From assembly GCA_035691485.1 (NCBI GenBank), contig DASSIZ010000050.1:1-35086 (forward strand): DNA of 35,086 nt, given 5' to 3'. The notes under the pieces are model-generated. The model saw nothing but the letters and a program-made list of their open reading frames with translations, was not told the DNA's origin and did not search any database. A program made the translations under genes and the position numbers. How positions within the stretch are numbered: position 1 is the first letter of the stretch; each line of letters begins with the position of its first letter. Origin of the DNA: Terriglobales bacterium (GTDB lineage Bacteria; Acidobacteriota; Terriglobia; Terriglobales; Acidobacteriaceae). Shown piece after piece: positions 24,906 through 31,742 of the stretch.

Positions 24906-25667
24906 TCAACCCATGAGCATCCCGCCGTTCACGTTGAGCACGTGACCGGTGATATAGCCGGCTTCCTCGGAGGCGAGAAAGCGTACCGCCGCTGCCACTT
25001 CTTGGGCCGTGCCCGCGCGCCCCAGCGGAATCATCTGCAGCGCGCTCTTCTTCAGATCCGGCGCGAGCCCATCGGTCATGGCCGTCTCCACCCATCCCGG
25101 AGCTACGGCATTGACGGTGATATTCCGTGACGCGACTTCGCGCGCCAGCGCCATGGTCAGTCCAATCAGCCCCGCTTTTGATGCCGCGTAGTTAGCCTGG
25201 CCGGCCTGCCCAATCTGGCCGAAGATGCTGCTGATGTTGATAATCCTTCCCCAGCGCTGGCGCAGCATCGGGCCCAGTGCCTGCTGGCAGCACAGGAAGG
25301 CGCCGGTAAGGTTGGTGGCCATAACATCGTCCCAGTCGCCCCGTTTCATGCGCAGGGCAAGCTGGTCGCGCGTGATTCCGGCGTTGTTGACCAGAATGTC
25401 AAGTTTTCCGAGCTTGGCCACGACCGCCTTGATGCCTGCCTTGATCTGCTCTTCGCTGGCCACGTCGAGCTTGAAAGTTTCGGCGCGGCCGCCGCTGCCG
25501 GAAATCAGCCCGGCGGTTTCCGCCAGCTTCTCCTGATTGCGGGCGGCTAGCGCGACCACCGCACCCGCTTCAGCCAGGGCGATGGCGCAGGCCCGCCCGA
25601 TGCCTTGCGACCCGCCGGTCACCAATGCCACGCGCCCGTCCAGCCGGATTCCCCGGTAGTCCGACAT
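24906..25667 (-). CDS. fabG: 3-oxoacyl-[acyl-carrier-protein] reductase
   Basis: This 253-residue short-chain dehydrogenase uses NADPH to reduce 3-oxoacyl-ACP in fatty acid synthesis. Visible motifs are the cofactor loop TGGSQGIG (17-24), NNAG (94-97), the catalytic set Asn119, Ser147, Tyr160 and Lys164 (YAASK), and PGWVETAMT. The C-terminal ITGHVLNVNGGMLMG is the FabG-type end. The ribosome site GGAGAAGG lies 1 nt before the ATG region (complement of 25668-25680). It is not in a fab cluster here; it follows the antiporter gene on the same strand after a 72-bp gap. A FabG-like enzyme of polyhydroxyalkanoate metabolism cannot be excluded. Confidence 0.93.
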   Translation of the reverse strand: MSDYRGIRLDGRVALVTGGSQGIGRACAIALAEAGAVVALAARNQEKLAETAGLISGSGGRAETFKLDVASEEQIKAGIKAVVAKLGKLDILVNNAGITRDQLALRMKRGDWDDVMATNLTGAFLCCQQALGPMLRQRWGRIINISSIFGQIGQAGQANYAASKAGLIGLTMALAREVASRNITVNAVAPGWVETAMTDGLAPDLKKSALQMIPLGRAGTAQEVAAAVRFLASEEAGYITGHVLNVNGGMLMG

Positions 25668-25739
25668 GCCTTCTCCGGAAAGCGGGAATTATAGCAACCA
25701 CGGTTGCGACCTCCTTACCGAGTGACGCCGACGCAGTTG

Positions 25740-26954
25740 TTACCCGACGCTGCTCTCGCTGATTTGAGCTTCCCTCTCGTCGGGCGGGCCGCTGCCTTCC
25801 GGTTCGATGTGGCGGAACAGGTAGCGCAGCAGGGGCGGGGCCAGCAGGGTGGTTACGCCGGCCATGAAGATCACAACGGCGTAGGCCTGCTGCGATATGG
25901 CTTTCATCTGCAGACCGATCAGGGCGACAATCAGCGCGACCTCGCCGCGCGGCATCATTCCCACCCCCACCTTCACCGCCGTGGAGACGCCTTCTCCAAT
26001 CATCGGCAGCCCGCATCCCAGCACCTTGGAAACGATTGCCAACAGCGAAATCACGATGGCGGTCACCCACACTTCACCGCTGAACAGGTGAATGTTGAGG
26101 CGCGCGCCCATGACGAAGAAAAAGAACGGCGCCAGGAATTCGTTGATCGCGTGTACCCGCGGCTGCAGGTTCCATTCCGGAGAGTAGTCGGCGAACATCA
26201 GCCCGGCAAAGAAGGCGCCCACGATCGCCGCCATACCGATCTTGGTGGCAGCTACCGAGAGGCCGAGGCAGATGGCGAGTGCCAGGATCAGAGGCGCGTC
26301 ATGCGTTGACATGCGTTCCAGTCCGGTGCGCATGCGGCCCACCACGCGAGGGCCAATGAAGATCATGAAAATGGCGAACCCCAGCGCTTCCACAACCAGA
26401 ACCGTGATGTGAATCCAGCGGATGCTGCCCCCGGTGGCCAAGCCGGCTACGATGGTCAGCACGATCATGCCGAGAATGTCATCGAACACCGCCGCGCCCA
26501 GGATGATGCGCGCCTCGCGCGTGTTGAGGGCATGAATGTCGCTCAAGACACGCGCCGTGATGCCCACGCTCGTCGCCACCATGGCCGCGGCGACGAAGAT
26601 GGATTCGTGCACCGGTCCGCCTTTCATGTGCAGGTAGGTCAAGCCAAGCAGGAAAGGGATGGCGACACCGGCGATGGCGACGCGTACCGATTGCCGCCCC
26701 ACCCGGATCAGGTCCTGCGGTCGTGTCTCCAGGCCGACTGTGAACAGCAGGAATATCGCGCCGATTTCCGCGATCGACCCGACCGTGTCGGTGGGCACCA
26801 CCAGGCCGGTGGCTTGCGGGCCCAGAATCACACCGGCGAGAATTTCCCCCAGCACCGCCGGCAAAGAGAGTTGCTCAAAAATTTCAGCAAACACCTTGGC
26901 CCAAACAAAAATTGCGAACAGTTCGAGCAGGAAGGTATCGGCATTCTGCGGCAT
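25740..26954 (-). CDS. CPA2-family cation:proton antiporter
   Basis: This 404-residue membrane protein has about 12 helices, without the C-terminal nucleotide-binding (RCK) domain of KefB/KefC. Landmarks are LPAVLGEILAGVILGPQATGL, the helix with ARIILGAAVFDDILGMIVL (acidic pair DD, the ion site of Na+/H+ and K+/H+ antiporters), VGAFFAGLMFADYS and the helix GVGMMPRGEVALIVALIGLQ. It exchanges Na+ or K+ for H+ across the inner membrane. I chose the ATG at 26952-26954 because the frame before it has no membrane character. There is no clear ribosome site. It is the first gene of a leftward group with fabG. Confidence 0.92.
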   Translation of the reverse strand: MPQNADTFLLELFAIFVWAKVFAEIFEQLSLPAVLGEILAGVILGPQATGLVVPTDTVGSIAEIGAIFLLFTVGLETRPQDLIRVGRQSVRVAIAGVAIPFLLGLTYLHMKGGPVHESIFVAAAMVATSVGITARVLSDIHALNTREARIILGAAVFDDILGMIVLTIVAGLATGGSIRWIHITVLVVEALGFAIFMIFIGPRVVGRMRTGLERMSTHDAPLILALAICLGLSVAATKIGMAAIVGAFFAGLMFADYSPEWNLQPRVHAINEFLAPFFFFVMGARLNIHLFSGEVWVTAIVISLLAIVSKVLGCGLPMIGEGVSTAVKVGVGMMPRGEVALIVALIGLQMKAISQQAYAVVIFMAGVTTLLAPPLLRYLFRHIEPEGSGPPDEREAQISESSVG

Positions 26955-27073
26955 CGTGCAATTACCAGGTTGCGGGCCCGGGAGACTCTTCACTAGATGC
27001 GGGGGCCTGAGTGCAAGCGCAGCGCCTGCAGGGGGGAGATTTCTGTCTACCGCAAGCCGGCGTCGCACACCAG

Positions 27074-27124
27074 AAAAATCGAGAGTAGCTGCTGGATTTC
27101 AGTCCCTTCCAGCTCTCGATTTTT
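27074..27124. terminator. Long hairpin with T-tracts on both strands, between divergent genes
   Basis: Arms AAAAATCGAGAG (27074-27085) and CTCTCGATTTTT (27113-27124) are perfect 12-mers. CTGG (27092-27095) and CCAG (27109-27112) extend the stem past a 6-nt bulge, around a 13-nt loop. Each strand ends the stem in five T, and on the plus strand TGTTT follows. This is the form of a bidirectional intrinsic terminator, but both flanking genes (26954 leftward, 27177 rightward) start here rather than end. It could end a small RNA or act in an mRNA leader. Confidence 0.65.
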
Positions 27125-27176
27125 GTTTAAACACGGTAAAGATGTGGCATGTTCCTTGCGGCCAATGAAGGACGAA

Positions 27177-27533
27177 ATGAAGCGTAAGGGGCCTCTCGCT
27201 CACTCCCTCTGGTTAGTCGTGGCCTTGTCCGCGTGTGCCCTCGCTGCCTGGTCGGCTACCCTGGTCCGCTGGCGCTCACCGCTGCAGGAAGTCGTTCCGT
27301 TCGCCATTTTGGGCGTAGTCCTGGCGCTAGGCTTGGTCTTCGGAAGGTCGGTGGGCATTCTGGGGTCCGTCATTGCCGCGTCCATCTTTGCCTACACCAT
27401 GTATCCCCAGGGCAGCCTGCGCATCGCCGACCCCGGCGCCCGCTCGCTCGTTGCCTGGATGTTATTGGCCGGGGTGAGCTTGTCTTACCTGCTGCTGCCG
27501 GCGCACGGCGACCGCACCAAGCGCGGGCAGTAG
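27177..27533 (+). CDS. Small membrane protein, DUF4118-like (KdpD-type membrane domain)
   Basis: This 118-residue protein is almost all membrane, with helices at about 12-27, 39-58, 60-75 and 90-108 (LWLVVALSACALAAWSA, VVPFAILGVVLALGLVFG, VGILGSVIAASIFAYTM, SLVAWMLLAGVSLSYLLL). The spacing and the G-R-x-x-G-I-L-G turn resemble DUF4118, the four-helix domain that precedes sensor kinases such as KdpD. Here it is alone, with no kinase part attached. I chose the ATG at 27177, with GAAGGA 4 nt upstream; ATG 27165 is the alternative and adds four residues. It lies 110 bp before the DUF5752-like gene. Confidence 0.72.
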   Translation: MKRKGPLAHSLWLVVALSACALAAWSATLVRWRSPLQEVVPFAILGVVLALGLVFGRSVGILGSVIAASIFAYTMYPQGSLRIADPGARSLVAWMLLAGVSLSYLLLPAHGDRTKRGQ

Positions 27534-27643
27534 AAAATCCCGCGCGGTAATAAAACAACAACCGCAGTCATGTTGGCATCCTATTGTATTCAGGGGAGCT
27601 TTTTGCGTCCGCAGGGACGATTCCCGGCTCAAGGAGGACCAAA

Positions 27644-28336
27644 ATGGCGACCGTGCAGGTCCCATCCCTTGTGGACCGTTGGGCGCGTGCGCCCTTTTAC
27701 TTTAATTCCGCCGCGCACCTGCTTCGCATCGGCCGGGAGCGCGCCACGAACCTTGCGGAACTGCTCGACGCCCTTCGCAGCTGCCCCAACGATTCCATTT
27801 TTCAGCACACCTTCCAGACGCTGCAGGAGCACCATTTCATTCGCGAAGGTTTTTCCAACGACTTCGCGCACTGGGCCTTTGCCGCCTGCAACGAGGTAGG
27901 GCTGGCGGAGCGTTTGGCCGCCATTGATGTCCGCGAATTTACCAGCATTCCCGACCTCCGCAATCGGCTGGTTGATATCACTGAGGAATATCTCCAGCGC
28001 AACGCCCGCGCGCGGGATCGCGCCGCCCTGGAGCCGTTTTATTTCTGCGCCTCTGACACGGTGGTCATTCCCACTCCGTTCGTCGCGCGCAACCTTGCCG
28101 AATTTATTGACTCTTTGAAAAAGGTCAGCATTCACAGCATTCACTACCACTTTATCGAGGCCCGGCTGCGGTTGAAATTGAACTCCAATGACTTCTCCAT
28201 CTGGCTGGAAGAAGAGATGGACTTGGGGGCGGTGGCCGACCGGTTGAATCGTATCGACATTTACACCTCGACCTTGCACGATGTTCGCGACCAGATTTTA
28301 CGTATCCTGGAAAAAGTTCCACAACGGGCGCACTGA
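27644..28336 (+). CDS. DUF5752-like protein, partner of trehalose synthase
   Basis: This 230-residue cytoplasmic protein is helical, with no membrane segment. It appears to hold two related halves: (RAPFYFNSAAHLLRIGRERATNLAELLDALRSCPNDSIFQHTFQTLQEHHF) and (EPFYFCASDTVVIPTPFVARNLAEFIDSLKKVSIHSIHYHFIEARLRL). Each ends in an N-D-F-[AS]-x-W motif (SNDFAHW and SNDFSIW). This looks like DUF5752, which I recall beside or fused to trehalose synthases. It has no known reaction. The ATG at 27644 has AAGGAGG 5-6 nt upstream. The next gene, the synthase, begins 14 bp after its stop, so the two are cotranscribed. Confidence 0.75.
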   Translation: MATVQVPSLVDRWARAPFYFNSAAHLLRIGRERATNLAELLDALRSCPNDSIFQHTFQTLQEHHFIREGFSNDFAHWAFAACNEVGLAERLAAIDVREFTSIPDLRNRLVDITEEYLQRNARARDRAALEPFYFCASDTVVIPTPFVARNLAEFIDSLKKVSIHSIHYHFIEARLRLKLNSNDFSIWLEEEMDLGAVADRLNRIDIYTSTLHDVRDQILRILEKVPQRAH

Positions 28337-28350
28337 GGAGAGAGGGTCCG

Positions 28351-29892
28351 ATGGACGAGCGCAAAAAAGCGAAGGAAGCCACCATCCTGCGCGACCGGGA
28401 CGGCAAGCAAGAAAGCGCGCCCAGCCCGCCCGCTGCCGCCACCCCGCGCAGCCGAGATGGGAAGCAAGAGAGCGCGTCCAGCAGACCTGGCGCGAACGAC
28501 GTCCGCGACCGGGATGCCAAGCAGGAGAGCGTGACCAGTCCCGCCGCGGTAGCGGCCTCCCGTTCGGCTGGAAGCACCACGGCGCCTCCGGCCGAGGTGC
28601 CCCCAAAAGAGCGACGCAAGCGCCCGCGTATTTCCGATACCCCGCCGCTGCCTCCGCCTCCGCCTCGGCTCGACGACTACGAGCCCATCATCGGTCGTCC
28701 TGAGCTTGACGAGCTACGTTTTTTGGCCCGTCAACTGCGCGGCAAGACGGTCAAGATGGTGAATTCGACTGCGGTGGGAGGCGGCGTCGCGGAGATCCTC
28801 AACCGACTCGTTCCGCTGATGAACGAACTCGAAGTCCATACCAAGTGGGAAGTCATCACCGGCGGGAACGACTTTTTCGAAGTAACCAAGGGCTTCCACA
28901 ACGCGCTGCACGGCGGCGAGTACAACCTGACGCAGCAAGCCAAAGACATCTTCATGCTCTATAACGAGCAGAACCGCGCGCGCATGGAGTTCGGGGAAGA
29001 CTTGTTCGTCATTCACGATCCCCAGCCAGCCGGGCTCATCCGCTCACGGGCGCGCAACCGGGGCCGCTGGATTTGGCGCTGCCACATCGATGTCAGCAAC
29101 CCCCACCCCGAAGTCTGGGGATTCCTGCGCCCGATGGTCGAGCAGTACGACGCGGCGATTTTCTCCTCGCCTGCATTCTCGCGCCAGCTGTCGATCCCGC
29201 AGTACTTGTTCTATCCCGCCATTGATCCGCTGTCGGAGAAGAACAAGGAACTGCCGGAGGAATACATCGCCAAGGTCTGCGACGACTTCGGCATTGATCG
29301 CACTCGTCCCATCGTCACCCAGATCTCGCGTTTCGACCGCCTCAAGGACCCCGTGGGCGTGATTCAGGCCTACAAGCTGGCCAAGAAATATGTGGATTGC
29401 CAGCTGGTGCTGGCCGGCGGTGGAGCGACCGACGATCCGGAAGGCGCCGCCGTGCTGCAGGAAGTCATGGACGAGGCCGGGGAAGATCCCGACGTAATCG
29501 TGCTCAACCTGCCACCCTGGTCGGCGCTGGAGATCAATGCCTTGCAGCGCGCCTCCACCATCGTTGTTCAGAAGTCTCTCAAAGAAGGTTTCGGTCTCAC
29601 CGTTACCGAGGCGCTATGGAAAAACAAGCCGGTAATCGCCGGCGCTGTGGGCGGCATTCCAACCCAGATCATCCACAAGCTCACCGGCGTTCTGGTGCAC
29701 TCGGTGGAAGGCTGTGCTTACCAGATCCGCTACCTGCTCACCCATCCGGAATACGCCGCCCAGATGGGCCGCAACGGGCGGGAGCATGCCAAGGAAAACT
29801 TCCTGATGACCAGCAACTTGAAGCGCTACCTGCTGCTGTTCCAGATCATGCTGGGCATGGCGCGGCCGGAGAAGGAGCCCATAGAAGAATGA
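28351..29892 (+). CDS. treT: Trehalose synthase (TreT-like, GT4 glycosyltransferase)
   Basis: This 513-residue protein has a GT-B fold of family GT4 from about residue 110 on. Landmarks are GKTVKMVNSTAVGGGVAEILNRLVPL, FVIHDPQPAGLI, RCHIDVSNPHPEVW, VTQISRFDRLKDPVGVI, LVLAGGG and the E-x7-E nucleotide-sugar motif in KEGFGLTVTEALWKNKPVIAGAVGG. TreT makes trehalose from an NDP-glucose and glucose (reversible). The N-terminal 100 residues are disordered, low complexity and unusual: a 19-residue unit in three copies, then a proline run (PPLPPPPPP). The start is set by GAGGAGAGAGG just before. It is cotranscribed with the DUF5752-like gene; trehalose as osmolyte would fit the nearby stress genes. 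The symbol is by family similarity. Confidence 0.85.
   Translation: MDERKKAKEATILRDRDGKQESAPSPPAAATPRSRDGKQESASSRPGANDVRDRDAKQESVTSPAAVAASRSAGSTTAPPAEVPPKERRKRPRISDTPPLPPPPPRLDDYEPIIGRPELDELRFLARQLRGKTVKMVNSTAVGGGVAEILNRLVPLMNELEVHTKWEVITGGNDFFEVTKGFHNALHGGEYNLTQQAKDIFMLYNEQNRARMEFGEDLFVIHDPQPAGLIRSRARNRGRWIWRCHIDVSNPHPEVWGFLRPMVEQYDAAIFSSPAFSRQLSIPQYLFYPAIDPLSEKNKELPEEYIAKVCDDFGIDRTRPIVTQISRFDRLKDPVGVIQAYKLAKKYVDCQLVLAGGGATDDPEGAAVLQEVMDEAGEDPDVIVLNLPPWSALEINALQRASTIVVQKSLKEGFGLTVTEALWKNKPVIAGAVGGIPTQIIHKLTGVLVHSVEGCAYQIRYLLTHPEYAAQMGRNGREHAKENFLMTSNLKRYLLLFQIMLGMARPEKEPIEE
28390..28560 (+). repeat. Three 57-bp repeats encoding a 19-residue motif
   Basis: Starts at 28390, 28447 and 28504 encode R-D-R-D-G-K-Q-E-S-A, R-S-R-D-G-K-Q-E-S-A and R-D-R-D-A-K-Q-E-S-V, each followed by a Pro/Ala/Ser-rich spacer. 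The period is exactly 19 codons. The copies have drifted, so this is an older internal duplication in the disordered N-terminus of the synthase. Confidence 0.85.
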
Positions 29893-29982
29893 GCCAGGGC
29901 GGCGTGAAATTTGGCTTGCTGTCACCGAACGATTATTCTGAAGATAACCCGGGGCGCAGGTAAGTCGAGGGGGAAGGATATT

Positions 29983-31116
29983 TTGGCCGGTCTAAAGGAT
30001 GACCCGATCGCGGTGAATTTACCCAGCGCGGAGGAGGCCCGCATACGCCTGGCGGCCATCGTTGAGTCCTCCGACGATGCCATTATCAGTAAAACCCTGG
30101 ATGGAATTATTACCAGTTGGAACGCCGCTGCTACCCGTTTGTTTGGTTATCAGCCCGAGGAGATCATCGGCCGCTCCATTCTCACGCTGATTCCCGCTGA
30201 ACTGCAGCACGAGGAGCCTTTCATCATTAGCAAGCTGCGCGCCGGGGAGCGCATTGAACATTACGAGACTCGTCGCGTTCGCAAGGACGGCACGATCTTC
30301 GATGTCTCGCTGACTATCTCGCCGATCAAAGACTCCACCGGGCGGGTGATCGGGTCTTCCAAGATTGCCCGCGACATTACCGAGCGCAAGCATGCCCAGG
30401 CAGCCCTGATTCAGTCAGAGAAACTGGCCGCCATCGGCCGCATGGCCGCCGCTATCGCGCACGAGGTCAACAATCCGCTGGAAGCGATCACCAACCTGGC
30501 CTACCTGCTGGTGCACCAGCCCTCGCTCGATGAGGAGGCTCGCCGCTGGGCCCGATTGCTCTTCGACGAAGTCGGCCGTGCCAGTCGCATCACCAAGCAG
30601 AGCCTCGCCTATTACCGTGATACCGACCACCCGGTGCCGGTGAACGTTACGGAACTCGTAGAAAGTGTCATCGATCTGCACCGGCCGGCGTTGATGAAAA
30701 AGAACATTCGGTTGCGGACAATGCACTGCGATGACACCGCCACGGTGTGCGGTCTTGCCTCCGAACTCCGCCAGGTATTGGCCAACCTCTTTCTCAATGC
30801 GATGGACGCGGTGAGCGTGGGAGGCGCACTGCTGGTCAAAGTGGTAACTCGCCCCGATGGAATGGTACGCATTGCCGTCGCCGACAATGGCAGCGGCATA
30901 CGCAGGGATCAGCGCCAGCGGCTATTCGAGCCCTTTTTCACCACCAAGGCCGGCCGCGGGACCGGCTTGGGACTGTGGGTCAGCGATGGTATTGTTCGCA
31001 AGCATGGCGGCCGCATTCGCGTACATTCCTCAACGGCAAGCGGTCGCAGCGGCACCATCTTTACTGTCGTCCTGCCTGCCCACCGCGGGCAAGCGGAAGT
31101 TTCCAACGCGGCATAA
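29983..31116 (+). CDS. PAS-domain sensor histidine kinase
   Basis: This 377-residue soluble kinase has no membrane helix. One PAS domain (about 20-133) includes AAIVESSDDAIISKTLDGIITSWNAAATRLFGY and the PAC end RVIGSSKIARDITERKH. The dimerisation/H-box has His160 (AIAHEVNNPLEAITN). The ATPase part has the N-box with Asn272, G1 DNGSG (301-305), F-box FEPFFTTK and G2 GTGLGL (326-331). It senses a cytoplasmic signal and phosphorylates a response regulator. None is adjacent; the lone receiver at 11520 is a possible partner. The start is TTG at 29983 with GGGAAGG 5 nt before it; an earlier in-frame start at 29911 is less likely. It ends 6 bp before the convergent DUF488 gene. Confidence 0.9.
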   Translation: MAGLKDDPIAVNLPSAEEARIRLAAIVESSDDAIISKTLDGIITSWNAAATRLFGYQPEEIIGRSILTLIPAELQHEEPFIISKLRAGERIEHYETRRVRKDGTIFDVSLTISPIKDSTGRVIGSSKIARDITERKHAQAALIQSEKLAAIGRMAAAIAHEVNNPLEAITNLAYLLVHQPSLDEEARRWARLLFDEVGRASRITKQSLAYYRDTDHPVPVNVTELVESVIDLHRPALMKKNIRLRTMHCDDTATVCGLASELRQVLANLFLNAMDAVSVGGALLVKVVTRPDGMVRIAVADNGSGIRRDQRQRLFEPFFTTKAGRGTGLGLWVSDGIVRKHGGRIRVHSSTASGRSGTIFTVVLPAHRGQAEVSNAA

Positions 31117-31122
31117 AGTTTT

Positions 31123-31653
31123 TCAGAACAACTCGCCACCGTTGTACACCAGCTCGCCTTCGATTACCCGCGCCACATCCAGGAGCTTGTGCGGACGCGC
31201 AGCTCCCGTGCCGTCAATGTGCAGCACGGTGTGGCCGTGCGCTACCAGGTAGTCCGAAACCATCATGCGATGACAGTGAAAGTACACGCGCTCGGCGCAC
31301 ATGTAGGCGGTCGGCTTCTCTTCCGCCAGCTTCACCAGTTTCTCGGCCGCCGCCCGAAACTCCGCGGTCAACATATAGTCGGCATAGTTGCGGAAAGAAT
31401 CGTTGCGCAGCGCCGTGTTGGGAGAGTCGTTGCGGATCTTCTTGCGCCTCCCGCCCAGCTCTTTCATCCACACGTACTCGATGGCGCTCTTGGGAAGCTC
31501 TTGTTCCAGGTTTTCGCGGTTGAACTGCGGCAGCCGCCGCGACATGGGAAAGGCGCGGATGTCTACCAATCGTTCTATTTTGTGGGCCTGCAGGGCGGCC
31601 ACTAAGTCGTCGAACGAACGCGTCGAATGGCCGATGGTGTGGAGCGTTGCCAA
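31123..31653 (-). CDS. DUF488-family protein
   Basis: This 176-residue cytoplasmic protein has the DUF488 pattern: HTIGHSTRS near the start, LVDIRAFPMSRRLPQFN, then YVWMKELGGRR, and the Cys/His stretch AERVYFHCHRMMVSDYL. The family is of unknown biochemical role. The start must be TTG at 31651-31653: the codons upstream are AAA-ACG-CTT, and before them a TGA in the same frame. There is no ribosome site. The start codon itself lies in one arm of the inverted repeat 31652-31742. The gene lies downstream of selB on the same strand, 87 bp away, but that does not prove a role with selenium. Confidence 0.85.
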   Translation of the reverse strand: MATLHTIGHSTRSFDDLVAALQAHKIERLVDIRAFPMSRRLPQFNRENLEQELPKSAIEYVWMKELGGRRKKIRNDSPNTALRNDSFRNYADYMLTAEFRAAAEKLVKLAEEKPTAYMCAERVYFHCHRMMVSDYLVAHGHTVLHIDGTGAARPHKLLDVARVIEGELVYNGGELF

Positions 31654-31742
31654 TTTCGTAAGTCAGTAATTTAGTAGTTTGCGGAATCTTTGCCGAGTTA
31701 ACTAGGCGCAGCCGCAGGCCCAAATTACTGAATTACGAAATT
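31652..31742. repeat. Inverted repeat (21-bp arms) spanning the selB-DUF488 junction
   Basis: Positions 31652-31672 and 31722-31742 are inverted copies that match at 20 of 21 bases (one differs by T for G near the middle), separated by 49 bp. The element is AT-rich in a GC-rich region, so it looks foreign in composition. One arm overlaps the stop codon of selB (31741-31743); the other overlaps the TTG start of the DUF488 gene. It could be a miniature mobile element or an mRNA structure. Confidence 0.85.

Noticed and set aside
27096-27108. Loop sequence ATTTCAGTCCCTT resembling part of a CRISPR repeat
   Set aside because: Only one copy exists, with no spacers or cas genes in the window.
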